This document shows positions 16,748-25,183 of a stretch of DNA of 64,000 bases, one piece after another. The notes beneath the pieces were generated by a model. That model saw nothing but the letters and a program-made list of their open reading frames with translations. It had not been told where the DNA came from and searched no databases. The stretch spans positions 1 through 64,000 of the forward strand of contig JAKJER010000017.1 in assembly GCA_022705325.1 (NCBI GenBank), in the 5' to 3' direction. The DNA comes from Planctomycetota bacterium. GTDB taxonomy: Bacteria > Planctomycetota > Phycisphaerae > SM23-33. The stretch's first letter is position 1, and each line of letters opens with the position of its first letter. The position numbers and the translations under genes are program-made.

Positions 16748-19700
16748 TCACCCGTTGGGCTGCACGGCGTCGGCGGCGGTGGGCGCGGGACGGGTTGCGG
16801 GCGCCTCGCCGGGCGGCGGCGGGACGCGCACGTAGGCCGTCGAGCACCGGCCCGACGCCCTCTCGCGAACCTCCACCTGCCAGACGCCGCAGCAGTCGTT
16901 CGGGGCGATCTCCAGCGGTACGTCCAGCCGCCCGGCCACGGCGGCGTGGTACCCGCTGAACTCAGCGAGGCGGCCTTCGCTGTCGCGGATGGCCAGCTCG
17001 ATGGGCACGACGGCGTCGATCGCCTTGCCCTCGGCGTCGGCGACGGTGACGACGATCCGCCCGCGCTGCCCGCGGGCCAGCTCGGGCGGCGCTTCCACCC
17101 GCACCTGCTCGATCGGGCGCGGCGCCACCAGCAGCAGCTTGCCGTCGCACGGACCGAGTTCCACGTCCACGCAGAGATGGTCGCCCTCCTGCCGCGAGGG
17201 CAGCGCCCGGCTGCGGACCAGGTCGTACACGTGCCCACCGGCCCGGGCCAGGCGCAGCGTCGCTTTCGACGGCAGGCCGTTCTCCATCACGATGCCGTGT
17301 CGTCCCACGTACTGCCCGTACTCGCGCCGGTCGTTGACCAGGAAGACATAGTCGCTCGCCCCGGCGGCGCGGAGGCAGGGAATCACTTCGGGGTTGGACG
17401 TATCGACCGCCCGGCGATAGCGCCCGTCCAGTTGCCTGCGCAGCCCGGCGGCCCGCTCCAGCAGGGCGGCCTTGTCCGCGTCGGCCCGGCCGGTCCGCTT
17501 GTACAGCGGCAGGACGATGTCCGGCTTGATCGCCGGGCACAGATTCTCGTCGCCGATCACCAGGCCCCCGCGCTGCTGGAACTCGCGGATGCGCCTGGCC
17601 GCCGTCTGGCTCAGCACGTCGCAGTCGCAGGCGACCAGCACGCGGTAGCCGTCCAGGCCGCGGCGGGCGATAGTCTGATCGTAGACGATCTCGCTCTGGA
17701 GGCGGGCCCAGGCGAGCACGTGCCACGCGTCGCCCGCCCACGAACCGCCCCAGCCCCACGTGCCGCGCCGGGCGAGCATCTGCGAGGCGAAACTCTCCAG
17801 GAAGGCCACGTCCGGGCGGGCCGCGGGCACCTTCAGCAGCGTGGGGCCCAGCGGGCGGATCACCTCGCGCACCAGGCGGGCCAGTTCGTCCTGCGTCTGG
17901 AGGTTCGTGCAGCGGTACGACGAGTGGCCGTCGCAGGGCACCAGCGACTGCCAGCCGTGGTACATGATCCCGCGAATGGGACGGGCGATCTTCGTCCACA
18001 TCGCCTCCCGCAGGTGCATGGGGGCGATGGTGATGAACGGCGCGTCCGGCTGCTCGCGCTCCCAGTCGGCCGCCGTAGCGGGGATCCGCCCGTCCTTGGC
18101 CTGCGGGGCTGTCTGCGAGCGATACCAGATGACCTGCGTCATCTTCATCACCTGCTGGGGCGAGCCCGCCCCGCCCGCCATGGCCAACAGTTCATCCGTG
18201 GCCAGGCCGATGCGGATCGGGTCCGGGTACGAGTAGGTCCACTGGGAAATCACGTCCGCCTCCCCGCCGCTGCCGTAGAGGCTGGGCACGCGGACGGCGG
18301 GGTCGTGCCACGTCCACAGGTCGCGACGGCCTGTCGATTTGAGCCCCCGGTGCAGGGCGGTGTTGAGGCGGTTCCACCCGTCGCCCTCGCTCCAGTACCA
18401 TCGGCTGAAGGCCAGCACGGGATGGTCGTCCGGAACGACGCGATCGGCGGGGAAGTTCTTGAGCCTGGCGTAGTCGGCGCCCCAGCGGCCCGCGCCGGGC
18501 GGGGGCTTGTCCAGGCCGGTCGCCTTGTGGAGGGCCTCCAGGTCGTGCGGGTGATAGCACGGGCGGGCATGGTCGCGGACCTCGGTGTGCAGCAGGGCCG
18601 CCGCGAAGGCGGGATGGTCGCCGTACGTCCGGGCCATCGACGCGCCGACGTTGTAGCAGAACCCTTCCAGTTCCCCGAAGGCGGCGCACACCGCCTCGTT
18701 GTTGGGCTTGCCGTCGGGCCCGATGCGGGCGAAACGGTCCTGGCCGCGGAACCGCGAGGCGGGCGAGAGGCTCGCCGCCAGGCGGATCCCGTTGGCCAGC
18801 GCCTCGTCCAGGGCCCGGCGCGTCCCGGTCACCGTCTCGTCGCTGCCGGCCTGGACGACCTTGCCCGCCTCCCAGATCCGCGTGGAGTCCGCGCCCAGCC
18901 CCAGCACGTGCGTGAAGCCGATCCGCTTGAGGCGGCCCATCTCCTGGACCAGGCTTTCGGGGCTGTAGCCTCCCCACATGACGACGGGGAATTCACCCCC
19001 GCAGGGCCGGCCCACGATCCGCACCCGCAGCGCCTCTTCGAGGGGTGGCTCGTCGCCCAGGTCCACCCGCACGCGGAGTTCGTACTCGCCCGGCCGGAGC
19101 GAGGTGTCCAGCGCGTAGTCGATCTGTCGCGTCTGCCCGCCGCCCAGGCCCTCCAGAGGCACGGCCTGCTCGGCGTGCCCTTCGAGGCTGAGCGTCGCGC
19201 GGGCCTTGCCCAGCGGCTCGGCCCGCAGGTTCGTCACCGCCAGAGCGACGGAGGCCTTCTCCATGCGGAGAAACACCGCCCGCGTCGAGGTCATCTCCGC
19301 CCGCAGGGGACGAAACTCCCGCACGCCCGAGCACAGGCGGACCTGGTCGATCCACCCGGCGAAGCCGTGGTAGTAGCTGCCGATCCGATCGCCGATCACC
19401 AGGTTGTGCGAGCCGGGGCTGACGCCCTTGCGCCCCTCGACCAGTTGGCTGCCCCAGGGGCGGCCGTCCAGGAAGAAGCTGCCCCGCCCGGCGGCGTCGT
19501 AGGTGAACGCGACGTGACGCCACTTCAGCGGCTCGAGCTTGAACGGACGGGAATGGAAGCTCGACGAGGACGAGCCGAACCCCAGCGCCGCCTCCAGCAC
19601 GTGCAGGCCGGTCTTGTCGCGCGAGCGGAGGATCAACTGGTAGTCGCTGGGGGCGACGTACTTTTTGTCCAACAGAAAGCAGTCGCCGTGGGTCTGGAAG

Positions 19701-20065
19701 TCCGCGCGCGGCCTGATCCACATCTCGATGGTGAACGGTCCACCCGGGCTGAGGGCGGGGTGGTTCCTGACGATCGCCTGGTGCGGGGCGTCCCGGCCCG
19801 GGTTGGACTCCAGGCACCCGCCGAACCGCCCGTCCGCGTGCGTGGCCGCCCCTCGCAGCGTCAGCGCGTGCTTGTGGGCGGAGGCGTCGGCCAGCGGCTC
19901 CTTGCCATCGAACGTCCACAGCGCCAGCACGTGCTTGCCCGTCGCGTGCTCGCCGGCGTAGGGCTGGCGCCACGGGTCGGCCAGGGGAACGTCGGCGCCG
20001 GCGGCGAAGGCGGAAAGAAGGAGGATCGTCTGCGCACACACGCACGGCAAGCAGCGGGTCTTCAT
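16748..20065 (-). CDS. large secreted LamG-domain protein, probable carbohydrate-active enzyme
   Basis: A 1105-residue protein with signal peptide (cleavage near AFAAGA). Residues about 45-270 are a LamG/concanavalin-like domain: LWTFDGKEPLADASAHKHAL, GPFTIEMWIRP, WRHVAFTYDAAGRGSFFLDG, GFAGWIDQVRLCSGVREF. The middle, about 355-760, contains PVVMWGGYSPESLVQEMGRL and FTHVLGLGADS, suggesting a TIM-barrel glycoside-hydrolase-like domain, then a glutamine-amidotransferase-like (beta-galactosidase trimerisation-type) segment GYRVLVACDCDVLSQTAARR. The C-terminus has beta-sandwich character. The exact family is not recognised. It stands alone between two hairpin regions. Confidence 0.7.
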   Translation of the reverse strand: MKTRCLPCVCAQTILLLSAFAAGADVPLADPWRQPYAGEHATGKHVLALWTFDGKEPLADASAHKHALTLRGAATHADGRFGGCLESNPGRDAPHQAIVRNHPALSPGGPFTIEMWIRPRADFQTHGDCFLLDKKYVAPSDYQLILRSRDKTGLHVLEAALGFGSSSSSFHSRPFKLEPLKWRHVAFTYDAAGRGSFFLDGRPWGSQLVEGRKGVSPGSHNLVIGDRIGSYYHGFAGWIDQVRLCSGVREFRPLRAEMTSTRAVFLRMEKASVALAVTNLRAEPLGKARATLSLEGHAEQAVPLEGLGGGQTRQIDYALDTSLRPGEYELRVRVDLGDEPPLEEALRVRIVGRPCGGEFPVVMWGGYSPESLVQEMGRLKRIGFTHVLGLGADSTRIWEAGKVVQAGSDETVTGTRRALDEALANGIRLAASLSPASRFRGQDRFARIGPDGKPNNEAVCAAFGELEGFCYNVGASMARTYGDHPAFAAALLHTEVRDHARPCYHPHDLEALHKATGLDKPPPGAGRWGADYARLKNFPADRVVPDDHPVLAFSRWYWSEGDGWNRLNTALHRGLKSTGRRDLWTWHDPAVRVPSLYGSGGEADVISQWTYSYPDPIRIGLATDELLAMAGGAGSPQQVMKMTQVIWYRSQTAPQAKDGRIPATAADWEREQPDAPFITIAPMHLREAMWTKIARPIRGIMYHGWQSLVPCDGHSSYRCTNLQTQDELARLVREVIRPLGPTLLKVPAARPDVAFLESFASQMLARRGTWGWGGSWAGDAWHVLAWARLQSEIVYDQTIARRGLDGYRVLVACDCDVLSQTAARRIREFQQRGGLVIGDENLCPAIKPDIVLPLYKRTGRADADKAALLERAAGLRRQLDGRYRRAVDTSNPEVIPCLRAAGASDYVFLVNDRREYGQYVGRHGIVMENGLPSKATLRLARAGGHVYDLVRSRALPSRQEGDHLCVDVELGPCDGKLLLVAPRPIEQVRVEAPPELARGQRGRIVVTVADAEGKAIDAVVPIELAIRDSEGRLAEFSGYHAAVAGRLDVPLEIAPNDCCGVWQVEVRERASGRCSTAYVRVPPPPGEAPATRPAPTAADAVQPNG

Positions 20066-20097
20066 GTTTGCTCACTCCGCCAAAACGCGTTCAGCGA

Positions 20098-20124
20098 AAA
20101 GCCCACCCCTGGGGGGTGGGCTTT
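20098..20124. terminator. hairpin terminator
   Basis: AAAGCCCACCCC (20098-20109) pairs perfectly with GGGGTGGGCTTT (20113-20124). It lies between the isomerase gene ending at 20154 and the start of the LamG gene at 20065, both on the minus strand, and would separate the two transcripts. Confidence 0.8.
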
Positions 20125-20153
20125 GCACCGATCCTGTTCGAACGGCCGGCACG

Positions 20154-21020
20154 CTACCGAGCCTTGATCTTGAGTTCCTTGAGCGTCTTTCGCAGCCAGT
20201 CGAGCGAGTCCTTGATCATGGGCCCGCCCTGGCCCTCGCATTCGATGGACAGCACGCCGTCGTAGCCCGCGTCGCGCAGCAGGCTGAGGCACTTGCGGAT
20301 GTTGTCGGCATTGACCCCGCCGCCGAGGTAGCACTGGCTGACGGCGATGCCGGTCTGCTTGCCCCGCGTGGCCGCGGCCAGCGACTCCGACACGTCCTTC
20401 AGGTGCACGTGGCTGACCTTCTTGAGGAACCGTTTGAGGAACTTGACCGGGTCCTGGCCGGCGATGAAGGTGTTGCCGGTGTCCATGTTCATCCGCAGGT
20501 AGGGGCTGCGGCAGAAGGCGAGCATCTTGGCCATCATGTCGGGCTTGGTGGTGAAGTAGCCGTGCGGCTCGATGTTCACGATGATCTGGTTGGCCTCGGC
20601 CACCTCGATGATCTGCTCGTACTCGTACTTCATCAGGTCGAGGGCGGCGGCGTCATTCAGGCCCTCGGGGGCATGCAGGCCGTCGGTAGTGTCCACGTTG
20701 GGGCAGCCGATCAGCTTGGCCCACTGGATGGCCTTCATCACGTACGGCACGCCGCGGATGGGCCCGTCCTTGCCGGAAAGCGGGAAGGCGGCGTCCACCT
20801 GGCTGAACCGCACGCCGTACTTCTCCATCTTGCGCCGCAGCAGTTCGGGGTCCTCGTACATGGCCACGTGCGGCTGATAGCCCAGCCCATGGATCCAGCT
20901 CACACCGTCGATCAGCCCGCACTCGATGTAGTGCACGCCGTTGTCCTGGGCCCACTGGAGACACTTCTCGAAGCTGAAATAGGCGGAGTTGAACGCGTCA
21001 GTGTGAAAGCCGATCTTCAT
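20154..21020 (-). CDS. sugar phosphate isomerase/epimerase (AP endonuclease 2/xylose isomerase-like TIM barrel)
   Basis: A 288-residue soluble protein beginning MKIGFHTDAFNSAYFSFEKC. Metal-ligand segments of the family are present: YIECGL, VNIEPHGYFTTKP, RMNMDTGNTFIAG, HLKDVSE, and the final IECEGQGG. The length is typical. These enzymes interconvert keto-sugars or inositol derivatives. Substrate unknown; the HEAT-ThuA and Gfo/Idh/MocA neighbours are the usual planctomycete sugar-catabolism context. An AAAGGAG site precedes the ATG at 21020. Confidence 0.88.
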   Translation of the reverse strand: MKIGFHTDAFNSAYFSFEKCLQWAQDNGVHYIECGLIDGVSWIHGLGYQPHVAMYEDPELLRRKMEKYGVRFSQVDAAFPLSGKDGPIRGVPYVMKAIQWAKLIGCPNVDTTDGLHAPEGLNDAAALDLMKYEYEQIIEVAEANQIIVNIEPHGYFTTKPDMMAKMLAFCRSPYLRMNMDTGNTFIAGQDPVKFLKRFLKKVSHVHLKDVSESLAAATRGKQTGIAVSQCYLGGGVNADNIRKCLSLLRDAGYDGVLSIECEGQGGPMIKDSLDWLRKTLKELKIKAR

Positions 21021-21107
21021 GGGGGCTCCTTTACTTTAGTAGCCGGTAGTTGGTAGCCAATAGCCCGTACTTGGCGCGAGCCTGGCGATCCGCAATCCGC
21101 ATTCCAA

Positions 21108-24100
21108 TTACTTCCCCGCCACCCAGGCCGTGCCGCGGCGGAACAGTTCCTGCACGCCCTCGGCGGCGAAGGCCCGCACGTCGTGCCCGAGCGGGCAGTG
21201 GAAGACCTTGCCCTTGCCCGCAGTCAGGACGAAGGCCATGGGGTAGTCCTTCTTGTCCACCTTCGAGGTCGCCATTGCCAGCACCTGGATGGGCGTCTTG
21301 CCGTCCAGGCAGGTGTAGAGTTCGTCGAGGGTCTGGAAGTCCTTCATGCCGGAGGTGATCGGATGCTTGTCGTCGGTGATGCGGACGGTGAACGTGCCGT
21401 GCGGGTCGTGCCCGCGGAGCTTGGGGTTGTAGACCCGCCCGGCCAGGGCCTCGAAGCCCGCCCACTTCTGGAACGCGCCGCAGGCGAAGTGGACGACCAC
21501 CAGGCCCTTGCCGCCGGTGACGAACTTCTTGAGGTTCTCCCGGCAGGGCTCGGCCAGGTCCGGCTTGTGCCACTTGACGTAGTGCAGCACGACCACGTCG
21601 TAGTCGTGCAGCTTGGGGTCGGCCAGGAAGCGGGCGTCGTAGGCGATGCTGACGTGGAGCCGCTTGTCCTTGGCCAGCAACTCGGCCAGCACGGGCGAGG
21701 TGGCCTTCCAGTTGTGCAGGTCGTCGCCGGTGACGATGAGTACTTTCACCGCGCCGGCCGGGGCGGGCGCCGCGGCGAGCGGCTGAAGAACCGGGCCTTC
21801 CCACGCCTTGGGCGCGTCCTTGGGAGCGGCGGGATATGGTAGGACAGGCGTCTCGCCTGTCTTGGGTGGGACAGGCGTCTGGCCTGTCTCACGGGCGACA
21901 GGCGGGACGCCTGTCGTACCTGTACTCTCCAGCAGCCACAGCTCGCTGACGACGACGTTGGTCTTGCCCTCGATTCGGAATTCCAGGCGGACGGACCCGC
22001 CGGCGGTCAGCTCGCGCGGGAGGGGAACCACCAGTTCCTGCGGCATGTGCTGCCCCACCTGGTAGCTGGGCAGCCTGGTGGGCTTGATCAGCATCGCTTC
22101 CTTGCCCTTGGCCACCGCCCAGAGCGACTGGGTGCGGTCGTCGTGGTCGAAGTCCCACCAGGACAGGCCGACCTGGTAGTTGCGATCGGCCTTCAGGCCG
22201 GCAGCCTCGAAGGCGACCTTCCTGGCGTCGAACCAGATCGAGCCGAAGCGGACCGGTGCGACCGTGTCGGCGCCGGCCCAGAAGTACGGCGCGCCCGAGA
22301 CGAGCTTCACGGACGGCGCCTGCCCGTCGCTGCCGTCGGCGCCGCAGTCCAGGTAGCAGGTCACGGCATAGCCGGCCGGGGCCTTGTCGTTGAGCATCTT
22401 TTTGGTGGCGGCGGAGCGGGCGGCATCGTGGGTGAGGAACTTGGCCAGTTCGTTCGCCGAGAGTGGCTTGCGGGTGGAGGCGGCCACGGCGCGGGCCTCG
22501 TTGAGGACCTTCTTGTCCTTGCTGACCGACTCGATGCGGACCATCGCCTCCTGCACGTCGGCCCGGGCGGTGGAGGCGAGCAGCCGGCCCAGGGCCAGCA
22601 CGGACTGGATGGCCTCGGCCTGGACGTCGGCGTCGTTGAGGTAGGCGACGGCGAGCTTGAGGGCGCCGGCGTCGGGGGCGTCCATCAGCCCCGCCAGCAG
22701 CATCCGCTTGGCCTCCGGCGTCCGCGCGACGTTGCGGGCCCGTTCGAACAGGGCCGTCCGCTCGGCAGGGGCGATCTTCGCGGTGGCGGCCATCCGCAGA
22801 TAGCCCCGCATGGCGAGCACGCGATGAGGCGGGTTGGCGGCGTTGGAGGCCAGGTCCAGCAAGGCGTCGGCGGCGGACGGATCGGGCCAGTCGGCCAGGG
22901 CGCGCACGGCTGCGTCCACGACGGCGGCGTCCGCGTCCTTCAGGGCGGCCCGGACGGCGGGCAGGGCGTCGGCGGTGCCCAGCAGGCCCAGCACGCGAAG
23001 GAGGTTGACGCGCTGGGCTGGGGCAGCCTTGTCCAGTGCGGCCAGGACGGGCCTGACGCGAGCGGGCTCGTCGGGGAGCCTGGCGGCGACGGCGAGGAGG
23101 GCCTTGCGGGCCGGCTCGGCCTGCTCCTCGTTCGCCGAGGCGGCCAGCGGGATGAGCTTGTCGTAGCTGTCGGCCGGGGCGACCACGGCCAAGGCGCCCA
23201 GGGCGGCCAGACGGACGGACGGTTCGCCGTCGCCGGCCGCCTGGAGCAGGACGGCTGAGGCGTTCTCCGTGCGACGGTCGGCCAGGGCGCGGATGGCGGC
23301 GACGCGCCGGTCGGGGGCGCCTGTGGCGGCGGCCTTCAGGAGAGCCGCGTCGGCCTGCTTGTCGCGGATGCGTGCCAGGGCCAGGCGTGCGGCGGGCGCC
23401 GCCGAGCCCTTGGCGTCGCCGGCCAGGCTCAGCAACGGCTCGACGCAGGCGGCGTCGCCGAGGGTGGCCATGGCCCGGGCGGCGGCGTACTGGACGGCCA
23501 GGTCGTCGCTGTTGAGCAGGTCGAGCACGCTCTGGCGTGCGGCGGGGTCCTGGCGGGCAGCCAGGGCGTCGATGAGGGCGGCTTTTTCCGCCCCCTGGAG
23601 CTTGCCCAGTTCGATGACCAGCAGCTTGGTGATTTCCGTGCCGGGGATCTCCGCCGCCAGGCTGCGGGCGATGGGGTAGAAGCTGGCGTCGGGCCCGTCA
23701 AGCGCCTGGACAAGCTGGGCGGCGGCCTGCTCCTTTCGGGTGGCCAGCAGGCCGCGCAGCGCGGGCAGGCGGAATCGCTTGGCGTCGGAGTCGTTCCACA
23801 GCGCCTCGTAGAGGGCCCCTGCCGCGGCGGGATCTTCGGCCGCCAGGGCCTCAGCCGCGTCAAGCTGCCCTTCGCGGATGGCCTCCAGCAGCGGTCCCTT
23901 GGCATCGCCGTGGGCCTTGGCCAGGGCCTCGCAGGCGGCGGGGCTGGCGATGCGCCCCAGGGCCAGGGCGGCTGCCGAGGCAACGGCCGGGTCCGCATCC
24001 TTCAGCAGGCCCGCCAGGGCGCCGGCCGACTGCGCGTCGCGCCGGTTGCCCAACGAGTGGATGACCGCGACCAGCTCGCCGCCCTTGCGCCGGGGCAAGT

Positions 24101-24500
24101 CCTCTCGCAAGGCGGCCAGGGCAGCCGCCAAGGGCGTGTGCTCCAGCGCCTCGCGGGCCATCTCCACCGTGCCCGCCTGCGTGAGCAGCTTGGCCATGGC
24201 GTCCACCCCCGCGTCGGTGGCCACCAGCGGGAGCTGCTTGCAGATGAAGCCCTTGGCGTCCAGCGTGGTCTGCGCGTCGGCCAACAGTGCAGCCAGCTTC
24301 TGCGCCAGCGCGGCCCGTCCGGCCGGGTCGGAAGTCTTCTCCAGCATCCGCTCGACCGTGTGCAGCGGCGCCATCGACTGCCCGTGCTCGAAACTCTTGA
24401 GCTGGGCGAAGACGGCGGCGTCGGAGGGCGGGACGGCGTCCTGGGCGAAGGCGAAAGAGGCGGCCAAGAGGACGGCAACTGCCAATGCGTGTTTGGTCAT
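21108..24500 (-). CDS. HEAT-repeat / NPCBM-like / ThuA-domain secreted protein with in-frame REP array in the linker
   Basis: An 1130-residue protein with signal peptide (ALAVAVLLAASFAFAQ). Residues about 25-720 are alanine-rich helical HEAT-type repeats (for example DADPAVASAAALALGRIASP). Residues about 740-855 resemble an NPCBM-like jelly roll (CYLDCGADGSDGQ, FGSIWFDARKVAFEAAGL). Residues 860-888 are encoded by three palindromic repeat units ([22 protein letters not shown]). Residues about 910-1130 form a ThuA-like, class-I-glutamine-amidotransferase fold: VKVLIVTGDDLHNWK, VVLHYVKWHKPDL, VVHFACGAF, FHCPLGHD. A carbohydrate role is inferred from ThuA relatives. A mobile unit lies immediately upstream of its start. 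Confidence 0.85.
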   Translation of the reverse strand: MTKHALAVAVLLAASFAFAQDAVPPSDAAVFAQLKSFEHGQSMAPLHTVERMLEKTSDPAGRAALAQKLAALLADAQTTLDAKGFICKQLPLVATDAGVDAMAKLLTQAGTVEMAREALEHTPLAAALAALREDLPRRKGGELVAVIHSLGNRRDAQSAGALAGLLKDADPAVASAAALALGRIASPAACEALAKAHGDAKGPLLEAIREGQLDAAEALAAEDPAAAGALYEALWNDSDAKRFRLPALRGLLATRKEQAAAQLVQALDGPDASFYPIARSLAAEIPGTEITKLLVIELGKLQGAEKAALIDALAARQDPAARQSVLDLLNSDDLAVQYAAARAMATLGDAACVEPLLSLAGDAKGSAAPAARLALARIRDKQADAALLKAAATGAPDRRVAAIRALADRRTENASAVLLQAAGDGEPSVRLAALGALAVVAPADSYDKLIPLAASANEEQAEPARKALLAVAARLPDEPARVRPVLAALDKAAPAQRVNLLRVLGLLGTADALPAVRAALKDADAAVVDAAVRALADWPDPSAADALLDLASNAANPPHRVLAMRGYLRMAATAKIAPAERTALFERARNVARTPEAKRMLLAGLMDAPDAGALKLAVAYLNDADVQAEAIQSVLALGRLLASTARADVQEAMVRIESVSKDKKVLNEARAVAASTRKPLSANELAKFLTHDAARSAATKKMLNDKAPAGYAVTCYLDCGADGSDGQAPSVKLVSGAPYFWAGADTVAPVRFGSIWFDARKVAFEAAGLKADRNYQVGLSWWDFDHDDRTQSLWAVAKGKEAMLIKPTRLPSYQVGQHMPQELVVPLPRELTAGGSVRLEFRIEGKTNVVVSELWLLESTGTTGVPPVARETGQTPVPPKTGETPVLPYPAAPKDAPKAWEGPVLQPLAAAPAPAGAVKVLIVTGDDLHNWKATSPVLAELLAKDKRLHVSIAYDARFLADPKLHDYDVVVLHYVKWHKPDLAEPCRENLKKFVTGGKGLVVVHFACGAFQKWAGFEALAGRVYNPKLRGHDPHGTFTVRITDDKHPITSGMKDFQTLDELYTCLDGKTPIQVLAMATSKVDKKDYPMAFVLTAGKGKVFHCPLGHDVRAFAAEGVQELFRRGTAWVAGK
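21837..21920. repeat. three palindromic REP units, in frame inside the HEAT-ThuA gene
   Basis: Units lie at 21837-21861 (TGGTAGGACAGGCGTCTCGC, then CTGTC), 21866-21888 and 21897-21920. Each is built on GACAGGCG...CGCCTGTC. The outer units point in opposite directions, with TGGTAGG at the left and GTACC at the right. The first unit is the exact reverse complement of the REP units at the right end of the leuS insert, so both loci carry one family. All three are translated without a stop as a proline/threonine linker. Confidence 0.88.
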
Positions 24501-24513
24501 TCTTCAACCTCTT

Positions 24514-25181
24514 GCACAAAAGAGAAGGTTCAACAGCAGAACGTTCAGTTTTCAATGTTCAAGGGAAAGGGACAAACTTCAAGGACCAAGAGCGCAGGAG
24601 GAACCAGCTTCTCGTGCCGAAGTCTTATTGTCCGTCGCCCTTCCTGCTTGTCTTTCGCTGCTTGGCCTTTGCAGTCTGAACACTCTTGTACACGATGGAG
24701 ATCAACTCGTCGTTCTCGCGAATCAACGGGAGCAAGCGGGCTGGATTCTTCACCAGAGGCTTGCGGTGCGTGATGATCAACCACACCCTGGTTTCCCGAA
24801 GCTCTTTCAGCACAACGCCCAGCTTGTGGATGAAGTCCTTTCGGGACTCCGCCCCCTGGGCCTCGGCGTAGTTGGGAGCGGGAGACGTCCCCGATCGCAG
24901 CAACTGACCAGAAACGTGGCTCCCCGCCTTCGTGTTGGGAATCTGCTCCACCACCCCGATGACCCGCAGCGCAAAGCTGATTAACCGCTCCAGCAAGTCA
25001 TACTTGCGTTCGGCCTTCGCCTCGTCAGTCCGCATCGCCGGATCTGTCATGTTGTTCCTCTTTCGCTACCGCTCTTTGTCCAGCCCACCCGGCTCCATCC
25101 TTGACCCAAGACTGCGAGCTTGGCCCCTTCCTTGACCATTGAGCATGGAACGTTCCACTGTTGAAACTTCTCTGTTTTGTG
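24514..25181. mobile_element. ~670-bp unit with ~60-bp inverted repeats carrying a four-helix-bundle gene
   Basis: The left end (about 24514-24572, with CACAAAAGAGAAGGTTCAAC and CAGAACGTTC) matches the reverse complement of the right end (about 25122-25181) over some 60 bases at roughly 80% by eye. Shared blocks include TTCAACAG, GAACGTTC, TCAATG and TCAAGG. The only gene inside is the four-helix-bundle protein at 24625-25050. The unit fills the gap between the HEAT-ThuA start at 24500 and the oxidoreductase stop at 25184. I infer a small mobile element of the kind that also forms 23S rRNA intervening sequences. Confidence 0.7.
24625..25050 (-). CDS. four-helix-bundle protein (S23/23S rRNA intervening-sequence protein family)
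   Basis: A 141-residue cytosolic protein starting after GAGG at the ATG at 25050. The core LLERLISFALRVIGVVEQIP, GQLLRSGTSPAPNYAEAQGA and DFIHKLGVVLKELRETRVWL is the TIGR02436/bS23-like family, pentameric four-helix bundles first found in open frames of intervening sequences in 23S rRNA. The last ~20 residues are lysine/arginine-rich. It is framed by long inverted repeats, which is how intervening sequences are built, but here the unit is intergenic. Biochemical function of the family is not settled; nucleic acid binding is likely. Confidence 0.88.
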   Translation of the reverse strand: MTDPAMRTDEAKAERKYDLLERLISFALRVIGVVEQIPNTKAGSHVSGQLLRSGTSPAPNYAEAQGAESRKDFIHKLGVVLKELRETRVWLIITHRKPLVKNPARLLPLIRENDELISIVYKSVQTAKAKQRKTSRKGDGQ

Positions 25182-25183
25182 TC

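Noticed and set aside
16573..17238. Longer version of the PepSY-like gene starting at 17238
   Set aside because: The extra part overlaps the LamG gene in another frame and lacks coding features; the ATG at 16572 opens a signal peptide after AGGAG.
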